The notes below the pieces were generated by a model. That model was not told where the DNA came from. It did not search any database and was given only the letters and a program-made list of their open reading frames with translations. Position numbers and translations under genes: made by a program. Positions 17,155 through 25,259 of a stretch of 49,510 bases of DNA are shown piece by piece (position 1 is the first letter of the stretch; each line of letters opens with the position of its first letter). Source of the DNA: Stenotrophomonas maltophilia (GTDB taxonomy: Bacteria; Pseudomonadota; Gammaproteobacteria; Xanthomonadales; Xanthomonadaceae); contig NZ_RAVT01000033.1 in the NCBI RefSeq assembly GCF_013464915.1, positions 25,388-74,897 of the forward strand. The letters are read 5' to 3'.

Positions 17155-17526
17155 TTACCGGATCTGCTGGCCGTCGCCCTGCGGCACGCTGTCGAGATAA
17201 CGCCCGGTGCGCGAATCGAACACCCGGTTGGGACCGGCCGGGCGCACGCCGGGAATGATGCGACCGTTGCGGTCATAGACCTTGTCGGCCGGCTTCGGTA
17301 CCGGCGTCGGCGCGACCTGGGCCGGCCCCGTGGACTTGATCGGCTGCGCCGGCTGCGGCGAGGGCAGTACCTGCGGCTGCGGGCGTGCGGCCTGTGGCGG
17401 CGGTGCCACCGGGGTGGGCGCCACGGTGGTGCTGCTGCGGGTGGCGGTCGGATCGGCGGTCGGCACCTGGGCCAGCGCCAACGCAGGCAGCAGGGCGATC
17501 AGCAACAGGGGAAGGGGCGATTTCAT
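17155..17526 (-). CDS. Exported proline-rich protein of unknown function
   Basis: A 123-residue protein with a signal peptide (hydrophobic [15 protein letters not shown], cleavage after ALA-Q). It then has a proline/alanine/glutamine-rich linker and a C-terminal block [31 protein letters not shown]. That block contains two DRNG/DSRTG turns similar to short repeats in cell-surface or periplasmic proteins. The ATG has GGAG about nine bases upstream. No named family recognised. It is divergent from msrB. Confidence 0.7.
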   Translation of the reverse strand: MKSPLPLLLIALLPALALAQVPTADPTATRSSTTVAPTPVAPPPQAARPQPQVLPSPQPAQPIKSTGPAQVAPTPVPKPADKVYDRNGRIIPGVRPAGPNRVFDSRTGRYLDSVPQGDGQQIR

Positions 17527-17666
17527 GGCACGCTCCGGCGTGGATCGTCTTTACCATGCGCCACCCCCTGTGTGCCGCCCATGAACGGCCATCACACTTG
17601 CAAGGTCGCGCCATCACCCCCACGTTTTTCCGCATCCCCAGGCCATCGACCCCACGGAGCGCCGCC

Positions 17667-18134
17667 ATGACTGCCTTCGATCTGACGCCCCCCACTGCCA
17701 CCCAGACCGAGGCGCTGGTCGCCGGCCTCAGCAGCGAGGAGCGCCGCGTACTGCTGCAGCACGGCACCGAGGCACCGTTCTGCGGAGTGTTCCTCGACAA
17801 CAAGCGCGAGGGCGTCTACTGCTGCCGGCTGTGTGCGCTGCCGCTGTTCCGCTCCAGTACCAAGTTCGATTCCGGCACTGGCTGGCCCAGCTTCTTTGCC
17901 CCGTTCGATCCGGCGCACGTGCGCGAGATCCGCGATACCAGCCACGGCATGGTGCGCACCGAGATCACCTGTGCACGCTGCGGCAGCCACCTCGGCCACG
18001 TATTTCCGGACGGTCCGCCGCCCACCTATGAGCGCCACTGCCTGAATTCCGTCTCACTTTCGTTCACCGGCAATGGCGAGCCCTGGCCCGATCCACTGCA
18101 GCGTGGCGGTGCCGAGGCCGGCGTGGCGGGCTGA
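17667..18134 (+). CDS. msrB: Peptide-methionine (R)-S-oxide reductase
   Basis: A 155-residue MsrB that reduces the R form of methionine sulfoxide in proteins. Structural zinc is held by Cys53/Cys56 (CRLC) and Cys102/Cys105 (CARC). The catalytic Cys125 lies in [21 protein letters not shown] and [11 protein letters not shown] are family signatures. It has no signal peptide, so the enzyme is cytoplasmic. The chosen ATG has CGGAG nine bases upstream. Confidence 0.95.
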   Translation: MTAFDLTPPTATQTEALVAGLSSEERRVLLQHGTEAPFCGVFLDNKREGVYCCRLCALPLFRSSTKFDSGTGWPSFFAPFDPAHVREIRDTSHGMVRTEITCARCGSHLGHVFPDGPPPTYERHCLNSVSLSFTGNGEPWPDPLQRGGAEAGVAG

Positions 18135-18193
18135 AACACCCCGCTGACCGATTTCACAGAATTCCCTCTTCAGAAAACCAGGCGACGGGCCGA

Positions 18194-18216
18194 CAAGGAG
18201 ATATCCCCTCTCCTTG
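18194..18216 (+). promoter_or_regulatory. Hairpin over the motA ribosome binding site
   Basis: CAAGGAGA pairs perfectly with TCTCCTTG across a seven-base loop TATCCCC. The left arm holds the only good Shine-Dalgarno (AAGGAG), and the right arm ends in an in-frame TTG (18214) that could be the motA start. The structure would limit motA translation. Confidence 0.45.
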
Positions 18217-18225
18217 CGTCGCGCC

Positions 18226-19080
18226 ATGCTCATCATCGTTGGATTCCTGGTCGTCATCATCAGCGTGCTGGGCGGCTACCTTGGTGCACATGGCCGCCTG
18301 GGTGCCCTCTGGCAGCCCTACGAACTGGTCATCATCGGCGGCGCCGCGCTGGGTGCGTTCCTGGTCGGCACCCCGGCCAAGACGGTCAAGCAGACCCTGC
18401 AGGCGATGGTGGGCGTGTTCAAGGGCCCGCGTTACAAGCAGCAGGACTACATCGATGTGCTCAGCCTGCTCTATGAACTGCTGAACAAGGCGCGCCGCGA
18501 AGGCTTCATGGCACTGGAAGACCATGTCGAGCGCCCAGCCGAGAGCGCGTTGTTCGGCAACTACCCCAAGGTGCAGGCCGACCACCACCTGATCGACTTC
18601 ATCACCGACTGCCTGCGCCTGATGATCGGCAGCAACATCGAGCCGCACGAGCTGGAACCGCTGCTGGAACTGGAGCTGGAAAAGCATCACGCCGAAGCCA
18701 TGGCGCCGTCGCAGGTGCTGACCAAGGTCGCCGACGGACTTCCCGGTTTCGGCATCGTGGCGGCGGTGCTGGGCATCGTCATCACCATGGGCTCGATCGG
18801 CGGCGACATCGTCGAAGTGGGCGGCCACGTGGCCGGCGCGCTGGTCGGCACCTTCCTGGGCATCCTGCTGGGCTACGGTTTCGTCGGCCCGATGGCGGCG
18901 GCAATGGAAGCCCGCGCCGAACAGGACAGCCGCATCTACGAATCGGTGAAGACCGCCCTGCTGGCCTGCCTGCGCGGCTACAACCCGAAGATCGCGCTGG
19001 AGTTCGCCCGCAAGACGCTGCCGTCGAACGTGCGCCCGGCCTTCTCCGATTTCGAGCAGCACCTGAAGACGGTCAAGTAA
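18226..19080 (+). CDS. motA: Flagellar motor stator protein MotA
   Basis: A 284-residue inner-membrane protein (E. coli MotA has 295), the H+-channel stator subunit that generates torque with MotB. It has four predicted membrane segments, two near the N terminus (MLIIVGFLVVIISVLGGYLG and VIIGGAALGAFLVG) and two after residue 165. FGIVAAVLGIVITMG includes the region of the conserved proline loop DGLPGFG. The cytoplasmic loop is rich in charged residues. ATG 18226 gives the family N terminus MLIIVGF; a TTG at 18214 in frame has the better-placed ribosome binding site. The motB ATG follows three bases after the stop. Confidence 0.95.
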   Translation: MLIIVGFLVVIISVLGGYLGAHGRLGALWQPYELVIIGGAALGAFLVGTPAKTVKQTLQAMVGVFKGPRYKQQDYIDVLSLLYELLNKARREGFMALEDHVERPAESALFGNYPKVQADHHLIDFITDCLRLMIGSNIEPHELEPLLELELEKHHAEAMAPSQVLTKVADGLPGFGIVAAVLGIVITMGSIGGDIVEVGGHVAGALVGTFLGILLGYGFVGPMAAAMEARAEQDSRIYESVKTALLACLRGYNPKIALEFARKTLPSNVRPAFSDFEQHLKTVK

Positions 19081-19083
19081 GCC

Positions 19084-20022
19084 ATGGCCGAGAACAAGCC
19101 CACCGTCATCGTCCGCCGGGTCAAGAAGGCCGGCCACGCCGCCCACCACGGCGGTTCGTGGAAGGTGGCCTACGCCGACTTCGTGACCGCGATGATGGCC
19201 TTCTTCCTGGTGCTGTGGCTGATGGCCAGCACCAGCAAGCCCGAACGTGCGGCCATTTCCGAATACTTCCGCAACCCCAGCCCGCTGGCGGGGCAGAGCC
19301 CCACGCCCGCACCGGGCATGGCCGGGCCGGGCGGTGCCAGCACCTCGATGATCAAGCTGGGCGGCGCCACCGATGTCTCGCGTGGCAACAGCAACGATCC
19401 CTTCCAGAACCAGCAGAAATCGATTCCGCAGCCGGTGGATGAACAGCAGCGCGACAAGCAGCAGCTGGAAGCGCTGATGAAGGAACTGCAGGAGGCGATC
19501 AGCCGCAGCCAGGCACTGGAACCGTTCAAGGACCAGCTGCTGCTGGACCTGACCCCGGAAGGCCTGCGCATCCAGATCGTGGACAAGCAGAACCGGCCGA
19601 TGTTCGACCTCGGCAGCGCCACGCTGAAGCCGTATACGCAGCAGATCCTGCACGAGCTGGCCGAGTACCTGAACCATGTGCCGAACCGGATCAGCCTGAC
19701 CGGCCACACCGACATCACCGCCTATTCGGCCGCGCGCGGCTACGGCAACTGGGAACTGAGCGCCGACCGCGCCAATGCCGCACGCCGCGCACTGGTCGAT
19801 GGCGGCCTGGATGACAGCAAGATCACCCGCGTGGTCGGCCTGTCCTCGTCCGTGCTGTTCGACAGGGCCGACCCGCAGAACCCGATCAACCGCCGCATCA
19901 GCATCGTGGTAATGACCAGGGCCGCCGAGGAGGCTGCCCTGGCCGGTGCCGGCCCGCAGGTGGGGCTGTCGGCGCCGACCGTCGACCCGGATGTGCAGGC
20001 CGCGCAGGGGCCGGCAAAGTGA
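19084..20022 (+). CDS. motB: Flagellar motor stator protein MotB
   Basis: A 312-residue stator subunit. The basic N terminus leads into one membrane helix, VAYADFVTAMMAFFLVLWLM, with the proton-carrying Asp32 at the same number as in E. coli. A plug/linker region rich in Gln and Pro follows. The periplasmic OmpA-like peptidoglycan-binding domain contains LTGHTDITAYSA and NRRISIVVM. It is in an operon with motA; no other flagellar genes are in the window. Confidence 0.96.
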   Translation: MAENKPTVIVRRVKKAGHAAHHGGSWKVAYADFVTAMMAFFLVLWLMASTSKPERAAISEYFRNPSPLAGQSPTPAPGMAGPGGASTSMIKLGGATDVSRGNSNDPFQNQQKSIPQPVDEQQRDKQQLEALMKELQEAISRSQALEPFKDQLLLDLTPEGLRIQIVDKQNRPMFDLGSATLKPYTQQILHELAEYLNHVPNRISLTGHTDITAYSAARGYGNWELSADRANAARRALVDGGLDDSKITRVVGLSSSVLFDRADPQNPINRRISIVVMTRAAEEAALAGAGPQVGLSAPTVDPDVQAAQGPAK

Positions 20023-20026
20023 GGCC

Positions 20027-20065
20027 GGGGTCGGATCCCTTTCCGCAGGAAAGGGATCCGACCCC
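20027..20065. repeat. GGGGTC...GACCCC hairpin element, copy 3
   Basis: Outer arms GGGGTCGGATCC/GGATCCGACCCC, inner arms CCTTTCC/GGAAAGG. It begins four bases after the motB stop and is a likely transcript end. Confidence 0.7.
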
Positions 20066-20116
20066 TGACCGGTCTTCGCCGGGCGTGGCCCGGCGAGCGC
20101 GCAGCGCGGCACCCAG

Positions 20117-20122
20117 TACAAT
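20117..20122 (+). promoter_or_regulatory. -10 box TACAAT before the gene at 20156
   Basis: AGTACAATGGCGGTC lies 34 bases before the ATG and shares GTACAATGG with the gph and rsmC promoters. Confidence 0.55.
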
Positions 20123-20155
20123 GGCGGTCTTTCCGTTTCCAGGTGACCCCACCCC

Positions 20156-20644
20156 ATGTCCCAGAACTCCAAGGCCAAGCGCGACAAGCGCAAGAAGCAG
20201 CAGGCCAAGCGTCCGTTCCTGCGCCTGAACGCCCAGCAGCAGGTGCAGAACCATGCCGTGCTGACCAACGAAGACGGCCAGGTGGTTGCGGCCATCGGCC
20301 TGCAGGGCCGTGAGTGGCTGCTGGCCATCGGCGGCCAGACCATGGGCAACGCCGAGAACCCGGTTCCGATGCTGGCCATGCTCAAGCACCTGGCCAACGT
20401 GCAGGAGAAGGAAGGCCGCAAGGTCAACCTGGAATACTCCGAGCTGCTGCAGAAGCTGCTGGACACCCTGGCGGCCGAATCCGAGCAGACCGCCGACGAG
20501 TACCTGGACAAGCTGGTCGCCGAATTCGAAGGCGTCGACGCTGCTGAAGGCGAGGAAGGCGAAGCCGCCGAGGGCGCCGTGGCTGAAGAAGCCGCTGCCG
20601 AGGCCGCGCCGGCCGCTGACAGCGACAGCAAGCCGCAGGCCTGA
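20156..20644 (+). CDS. Conserved charged protein of unknown function
   Basis: A 162-residue soluble protein. The first 20 residues are strongly basic (SKAKRDKRKKQQAKR). A compact middle follows (VVAAIGLQGREWLLAIGGQTM, then NLEYSELLQKLLDTLA). An acidic, alanine-rich disordered tail (about 125-162) ends it. The layout, with basic head and acidic tail, suggests nucleic-acid or protein binding, but no family name is recognised. The ATG has AGGTGA ten bases upstream and a TACAAT promoter. Confidence 0.75.
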   Translation: MSQNSKAKRDKRKKQQAKRPFLRLNAQQQVQNHAVLTNEDGQVVAAIGLQGREWLLAIGGQTMGNAENPVPMLAMLKHLANVQEKEGRKVNLEYSELLQKLLDTLAAESEQTADEYLDKLVAEFEGVDAAEGEEGEAAEGAVAEEAAAEAAPAADSDSKPQA

Positions 20645-20657
20645 ACCGGCCGCGGCG

Positions 20658-20933
20658 GTGACGGTCTACGTCGATGACGCGGTGCATCCCTGGCGCGGAC
20701 AGCGCTGGGCGCACCTGATGGCCGACACCCTGCCCGAGCTGCACGCCATGGCGGCGCAGCTCGGCATTCCCCCGCGGGCCTTCCAGAACAAGGCCAGCGG
20801 CGCGCACTACGATGTCACCGCCGAGCTGCGCGCGCAGGCGATCGCGCTCGGTGCGCGGGCGATTTCCCGGCACGCCGACCGCGAGCTGGTCAAAGCGGTG
20901 ATTGCCAACGCCCGGGCGCAATACCGGCCGTAG
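20658..20933 (+). CDS. DUF4031-like small protein
   Basis: A 91-residue protein starting with GTG (VTVYVDDAVHPWRGQRWAHLMADT). This is the characteristic DUF4031 N terminus, with a further HYDVTAELRAQAIALGA and C-terminal RELVKAVIANAR. The start is 13 bases after the preceding stop, so the genes are probably co-transcribed and coupled. The frame is open far upstream but overlaps the previous gene, so only this part is real. Function unknown. Confidence 0.75.
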   Translation: MTVYVDDAVHPWRGQRWAHLMADTLPELHAMAAQLGIPPRAFQNKASGAHYDVTAELRAQAIALGARAISRHADRELVKAVIANARAQYRP

Positions 20934-21000
20934 GCCACGCCAAGCGCTCGCCAGGCACCGACCGGCGACGACGGGGTAGAGTCGGCTGGGTAGAGTCGAC

Positions 21001-21093
21001 GGGGTAGAGTCGACTGTTAGTCGACTATCGCGCGCAGCGCGGGGTTTTCGCGGCCGGATCGGAGAGCAGTCGACTAACAGTCGACTCTACCCC
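21001..21093. repeat. Perfect 25-bp inverted repeat with GTAG heads
   Basis: The left arm (21001-21025) starts GGGGTAGAGTCGACTG. The right arm (21069-21093) is its exact reverse complement and ends CAGTCGACTCTACCCC. They enclose a 43-base GC-rich loop. Two further partial GGGTAGAGTCG copies lie just upstream. Confidence 0.8.
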
Positions 21094-21208
21094 GTCGGAT
21101 CCCCCCCGTCGGATCACCCCGTCGGATCCCCGCGTCGGATCCCCGCGTCGGATCCCCCCGCGTCGGATCCCCGCGTCGGATCACCCCGTCGGATCACCCC
21201 GTCAGGCC
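21094..21208. repeat. Tandem array of eight GTCGGATC units, period 13 bp
   Basis: GTCGGATC begins at 21094, 21108, 21121, 21134, 21147, 21162, 21175 and 21188 (mostly 13-bp steps), followed by a decayed ninth unit GTCAGG at 21201. The spacer is CCCCG or ACCCC. It directly abuts the 25-bp inverted repeat. Confidence 0.85.
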
Positions 21209-21260
21209 GCGCCCAGCAGATCGTCCCCGCCGGGCCATGCCAGGCCGATCACCCCGTCCC

Positions 21261-21803
21261 TCAGAACGGGTCGCTGCCCAGCCGGATTTCCACGTTCAGC
21301 AGCGAGCACAGCGCCAGCATCGCGTCGTCGTCGCGGGTCAGTGCCATCACACCGGTGAAGCCGTCGCTGCCGGCATCCACGCTCCACAGCGTGTAGTTGT
21401 GCTCGCGCAGGCGGTCGAAGGCCGTGGACATCAGCTGTACGCCGTCCAGGTCTTCGGCGAAGTCCTCGTCGTCCAGGTCGCCGCCCCAGTCCAGCTGCAG
21501 GTTGAAGCGCGCCGACAGCTCGTTCACCGCCGACTGCAGCGATTCCAGGTCATCACGTTCCACCTCGAAACCGGACTGCCAGGCAATGGCGGTGAACAGG
21601 GCCGGCAGCCAGTCGCTGTCCGCTTCCAGCGGCTGCCCGTCCTCGGCCAGGTGCTCGCGCCAGCGGTTGAACTGCTGCAGAGCCAGTTCCTCGTCGCCCG
21701 GGTTGATCAGCACCAGCAGGTTCCAGACCCGCGCCTCGAAGCCGTCTTCGTCGAAGTCGTGGATGTCTTCCTCGAAGTCGAAATAGTCGCTGTTGTCGGG
21801 CAT
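21261..21803 (-). CDS. Conserved acidic protein of unknown function (possibly DUF6630)
   Basis: A 180-residue very acidic soluble protein. It starts MPDNSDYFDFEEDIHDFDEDGFEARVW, then has NLLVLINPGDEELALQQFNRW, and ends with VMALTRDDDAMLALCSLLNVEIRL. The chosen start is where the conserved acidic N terminus begins; the frame upstream is open but not family-like and lies over the DUF3297 gene. A relationship to DUF6630 is a guess from the NPGDEE segment. It is divergent from the DUF3297 gene. Confidence 0.7.
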   Translation of the reverse strand: MPDNSDYFDFEEDIHDFDEDGFEARVWNLLVLINPGDEELALQQFNRWREHLAEDGQPLEADSDWLPALFTAIAWQSGFEVERDDLESLQSAVNELSARFNLQLDWGGDLDDEDFAEDLDGVQLMSTAFDRLREHNYTLWSVDAGSDGFTGVMALTRDDDAMLALCSLLNVEIRLGSDPF

Positions 21804-21893
21804 GGCGGAGCTTCCTCTGGGGCAGGCCGGCATTCTACGGTTTATCCTGTGCCGCTGAAGCCGGCCTTGGTGGCCGTCACTGTGAATGAAGCG

Positions 21894-22142
21894 ATGAGCG
21901 ATACCCCTCCCGACCACCTGGCGATCAACCCGGCCAGCCCCTTCCATGATGCGCAGGCGCTGGAGCGCGGCGTCGGCGTGCGTTTCAACGACGTCGAGCG
22001 CGACAACGTCGAGGAATACTCGGTCAGCGAAGGCTGGATCCGCGTGCAGGCCGGCAAGGCCCGCGACCGCCGCGGCAACCCGATGACCATCAAGGTCAAG
22101 GGCAAGGTCGAGGCGTATTTCCTGGAAACCAAGCCGGAATAA
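21894..22142 (+). CDS. DUF3297 family protein
   Basis: An 82-residue protein: MSDTPPDHLAINPASPFHD, GVGVRFNDVERDNVEEYSV and TIKVKGKVEAYF match the short DUF3297 family, found widely in proteobacteria and of unknown function. The ATG at 21894 has no strong ribosome binding site, and an in-frame GTG lies upstream. A GGGGTC hairpin follows the stop. Confidence 0.82.
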   Translation: MSDTPPDHLAINPASPFHDAQALERGVGVRFNDVERDNVEEYSVSEGWIRVQAGKARDRRGNPMTIKVKGKVEAYFLETKPE

Positions 22143-22161
22143 GCGCGGCTCCCGGATCCTG

Positions 22162-22200
22162 GGGTCAGATCCCTTTCCCGCGGAAAGGGATCTGACCCCG
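22162..22200. repeat. GGGGTC...GACCCC hairpin element, copy 4
   Basis: Outer arms GGGGTCAGATCC/GGATCTGACCCC with inner CCTTTCC/GGAAAGG. It sits between the convergent DUF3297 and antiporter genes. Confidence 0.7.
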
Positions 22201-22223
22201 ATCGACGGCGCCCGACCGCAGCG

Positions 22224-23873
22224 TCACTCGCGCTTGCGCGATTCCAGCAGGTCCAGGTTGCGGATCAGGCGCCGCGAGATCTCATCGGAGATCACCCCGC
22301 GCCGGGTCAGCCGGAACAGCTCCTCGCGCTCGGCATTGAGGCCGGCGCTGCGCAGCTGGCGGTACCCCATTTCCATGCGCCGCACCTTCTCCGGGTCCAC
22401 GTCGGGCCCGTCGCTGTCGCGCTCCAGGTGGCGCTGGTACAGCAGGCTCACACGCGAGGCAGCGTCGTTGTACAGCTGCACGTTCTCGGTGTTCTGGTTC
22501 ATCACCAGCTGCTGGCGCATGCGCTCGACCCCGGCCAGCGCAGCCTTCGATGACAGCCGGCGTGCCAGGTCCTCTTCCTTGCGTTCGCCCGAATCGGCCG
22601 GCAGCTGCAGGCCCTTCAACAGCTGTGGCAGCGCGATGCTGGCGCCCAGCAGCGAGAACAGGATCACCGATGCGGCCAGGAAGATCACCAGGTCACGCGC
22701 CGGGAACGCACTGCCATCGGGCAGGAACAGGGGCAGGGTCAACACACCGGCCAGGGTGATCGCACCGCGCACGCCGGCCACCGAGGTCGCCACCACGATG
22801 CGCCAGTTCGGTGCCTCGCCCCGCTCCAGGCCACGGCGACGCGCACGCAGCAGGTTCCAGCGCAGCGACAGCCACACCCAGAGCAGGCGCAGCACCACCA
22901 GCGCCAGGTTGATCACCACCACATACACCAGCAGCCACCACGCGCTCTGGTGGCCGCTCTCGTTCATGGTGGTGGTGGCGCGCTCGACGATGCCCGGCAG
23001 CTGCTCGCCCAGCAGCACGAACATGATGCCGTTGAAGCTGAACTGCAGCATGTTCCAGACCCCGGCGCGCTGCACGCGCATGCTGCCGGACACGCGGCCG
23101 GTCAGCTCGACATAGCTCATCGCGATGCCGGCGGCGACCGCGGCGAGGATGCCCGAGGCATGGATCTCTTCGGCCAGCAGGTAGGCCGCGAACGGGATGA
23201 GCAGGTTGACCAGCATCGCCGCGCCCGGCTCTTCACCGAAACGGCGCCACAGCCAGCGCTGGAAGGTCGATACACCGAGGGTGACCGCCACGCCCACCGC
23301 CAGGCCGGCCACCGCCACCCACACGAAGGTCAGCGAGGCGGTGGCCAGCGAGAAGGTGCCGGTCATCACCGCGGCCACCGCGAAGCGGAAGCAGACCAGG
23401 CCGGACGCATCGTTCAGCAGTGACTCGCCCTCCAGGATGTGCATCAGGCGCTTGGGAATCGGCGCCTTGGAGGCGATCGCACCGACTGCCACCGGATCGG
23501 TGGGCGACACGATGGCCGCCAGCGCGAAGCACACCGCCAGCGGCATCACCGGAATCAGCCAGTGGATCAGGAAGCCGGCGCCGATCACGGTGAACACCAC
23601 CAGGCCGAACGCCAGTTCGAGGATCGCGCCCTTGTCGCGGAACAGGCCCTGCTTGGGAATGCGCCAGCCATCGAGGAACAGCAGCGGCGGCAGGAACAGC
23701 AGGAAGAACACTTCCGGCTCCAGCGCGTGGCCGCGGTTGAACACCCCGGCGATGACCGCGCCCAGGCCGATCTGCACCAGCGGCAGCGGCAACGAGAACG
23801 GCAGGACACGAACCAGGTAGCCGCTGGCGACAACGGCCACCAGCATCGCCAGGACGACTTCAATGGTATGCAT
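22224..23873 (-). CDS. CPA1-family Na+/H+ antiporter
   Basis: A 549-residue membrane protein with about twelve predicted helices and a hydrophilic C-terminal tail (about residues 405-549). Family motifs are FFLLFLPPLLFLDGW, SPTDPVAVGAI (123-133, the ion-binding region) and GESLLNDASGLV (149-160). VAGVRGAITLAGVL lies late in the membrane domain. It is similar to NhaP/YjcE-type exchangers that trade Na+ or K+ for H+. The start MHTIEVVLAML at 23873 has GGAAGAAG upstream; the longer frame is not family-like. Confidence 0.92.
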   Translation of the reverse strand: MHTIEVVLAMLVAVVASGYLVRVLPFSLPLPLVQIGLGAVIAGVFNRGHALEPEVFFLLFLPPLLFLDGWRIPKQGLFRDKGAILELAFGLVVFTVIGAGFLIHWLIPVMPLAVCFALAAIVSPTDPVAVGAIASKAPIPKRLMHILEGESLLNDASGLVCFRFAVAAVMTGTFSLATASLTFVWVAVAGLAVGVAVTLGVSTFQRWLWRRFGEEPGAAMLVNLLIPFAAYLLAEEIHASGILAAVAAGIAMSYVELTGRVSGSMRVQRAGVWNMLQFSFNGIMFVLLGEQLPGIVERATTTMNESGHQSAWWLLVYVVVINLALVVLRLLWVWLSLRWNLLRARRRGLERGEAPNWRIVVATSVAGVRGAITLAGVLTLPLFLPDGSAFPARDLVIFLAASVILFSLLGASIALPQLLKGLQLPADSGERKEEDLARRLSSKAALAGVERMRQQLVMNQNTENVQLYNDAASRVSLLYQRHLERDSDGPDVDPEKVRRMEMGYRQLRSAGLNAEREELFRLTRRGVISDEISRRLIRNLDLLESRKRE

Positions 23874-23990
23874 GCTTCTTCCAGGAAGCGGCGCGTGGGG
23901 AGGCTCGGAGGCCAGCGCCGGAAACCCGGAAAAAACTACCACATGCGGCTGCAGCCGCGACGACGGGAGGCCCCTGGCGTCAGCCCCGGC

Positions 23991-24782
23991 TCATGCCGCC
24001 CCATCGAAGCGGTACAGGTCCATGGCCAGGAAGCCGGCATCGATACCGGCGTCGATGCGGCGTGCACCGAAGCCGCCCTCGCCGGCCGCGCCCATCGCGA
24101 AGAACAGCGGCAGCAGGTGCTCGTCGGTCGGGTGTGCGCGCTCGGCGAATGGTGCCTGGCGGCGATAGTCGAGCAGGGCCTGGCGGTCGTCGGCGGCCAG
24201 TCGCTGTTCCACCCACTCGATGAAGGGCCGCACGTAAGGTGCTTCCTTGCCGTCCTGGTAGTCGCCCCAGTCGTGCAGGTTGTGGGTGATGCTGCCCGAA
24301 CCGACCAGCAGCACGCCCTGTTCGCGCAGCGGCGCCAGCGCGCGGCCCAGCGCGAACTGGTGTTCGGGGCCGAGCAGCGGCTGGATCGATACCGGCACCA
24401 CCGGGATGTCGGCCTGCGGGCGCAGCAACCGCAGCGGCACCCACGCGCCGTGGTCGAGGCCACGCTGCGGGTCGAGCGCCACCGGCAGGCCAGCGGCGGC
24501 GATGCGGCCGGCCACCTCTTCGGCCAGCGCCGGATCACCCGGCGCCGGGTACTGCAGTTCGAACAGCGCGCGCGGGAAGCCGCCGAAGTCGTGGATGGTC
24601 GGCGGCTGCGGATGCGCACCGACCCGCGGCTGCCGGCCCAGCCAGTGCGCCGAGGCCATCACGATGGCGCGCGGGGTTGGCAGATCCTGCGCCAGCTCGG
24701 CCAGGCGCACGCCAACCTGGCCCGGATGCAGGGCAGTCATCGGCGAACCATGGGAGATGTACAGCGAAGGCAGGCGGGACAT
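23991..24782 (-). CDS. DODA-type extradiol ring-cleavage dioxygenase (YgiD-like)
   Basis: A 263-residue protein; E. coli YgiD has 262. Likely metal ligands and active-site histidines are in ISHGSPM (His11), ASAHWLG (His46), LDHGAWVPL (about 111) and SGSITHNLHDWG (about 167). The family cleaves catechol-type rings such as 4,5-DOPA with a divalent metal and O2. It follows a DoxX gene by 31 bases, an arrangement also common for quinone/phenol-stress operons controlled by a divergent LysR protein, as here. Confidence 0.88.
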   Translation of the reverse strand: MSRLPSLYISHGSPMTALHPGQVGVRLAELAQDLPTPRAIVMASAHWLGRQPRVGAHPQPPTIHDFGGFPRALFELQYPAPGDPALAEEVAGRIAAAGLPVALDPQRGLDHGAWVPLRLLRPQADIPVVPVSIQPLLGPEHQFALGRALAPLREQGVLLVGSGSITHNLHDWGDYQDGKEAPYVRPFIEWVEQRLAADDRQALLDYRRQAPFAERAHPTDEHLLPLFFAMGAAGEGGFGARRIDAGIDAGFLAMDLYRFDGAA

Positions 24783-24813
24783 GGAATTCTCCAGTTGCAG
24801 GATCAGGCGGCGA

Positions 24814-25224
24814 TCAGCGCGAACGCAGGGTCCACTTGCCGTCTCCGACCAGGAACAGCACCACCAGCGCCAACGCCCAGAAGGCCGGGTATTCCCAGCC
24901 ACCGCCGGCGTTGGCGAAGCTGAAGCCATTGGCGCCGTGCACGGTGACGATGGTGCCCAGCAGCAGCGGCACGCCAACCAGGCCCACCCAGCGCGCGTAG
25001 ATACCAAGCAGCAGCGCGGCGGTGATCACCAGCTCGACGCCGATGGTGAGGTAACCGAGCACGCCGGGCAGCCCCAGCGATTCGAAGAACGCCGCCGTAC
25101 CGGCCGGGGTGAACACCAGCAGCTTGGTCAGCGCATGGACCAGGAACAGCACGCCCAGGGCCAGGCGCAGCAGGGTGGCGCCATACGGTGCCAGCGGCGA
25201 AACAGGAGCGGTCGTGGTGTGCAT
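24814..25224 (-). CDS. DoxX-family membrane protein
   Basis: A 136-residue inner-membrane protein with four predicted helices and the DoxX signature LLRLALGVLFLVHALTKL near the N terminus. GANGFSFANAGGGWEYP precedes the last helix. The ATG at 25224 opens the operon; the dioxygenase gene follows. The exact role of DoxX proteins of this type is unclear. Some act with quinone or thiol redox systems. It is divergent from the LysR gene at 25322. Confidence 0.88.
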   Translation of the reverse strand: MHTTTAPVSPLAPYGATLLRLALGVLFLVHALTKLLVFTPAGTAAFFESLGLPGVLGYLTIGVELVITAALLLGIYARWVGLVGVPLLLGTIVTVHGANGFSFANAGGGWEYPAFWALALVVLFLVGDGKWTLRSR

Positions 25225-25259
25225 CGGAAAGCACCTTAGAAGGGAGTAGGCACAGGTTA

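Larger units (their letters stand above)
20934..21260. other. Gene-free 327-base region made of repeats
   Basis: It contains three tandem GGGTAGAGTCG units, a perfect 25-bp inverted repeat and a 13-bp direct-repeat array (listed separately). No open frame here looks like a gene; a minus-strand frame at 21202-21387 is not family-like. Confidence 0.7.

Noticed and set aside
16797..17258. Leucine-rich plus-strand frame over the poly-Gln gene
   Set aside because: It is the reverse reading of the CAG tract (CTG = Leu) and lacks a ribosome binding site or family features.
18154..20631. 825-aa minus-strand open frame
   Set aside because: Antisense to motA-motB and the 20156 gene, which have clear family motifs.
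21094..21208. Direct-repeat array as a CRISPR
   Set aside because: Units are 8 bp with 5-7-bp near-identical spacers; there are no unique spacers and no cas genes.
23439..24923. 494-aa plus-strand open frame
   Set aside because: Antisense to the antiporter and dioxygenase genes; no motifs.
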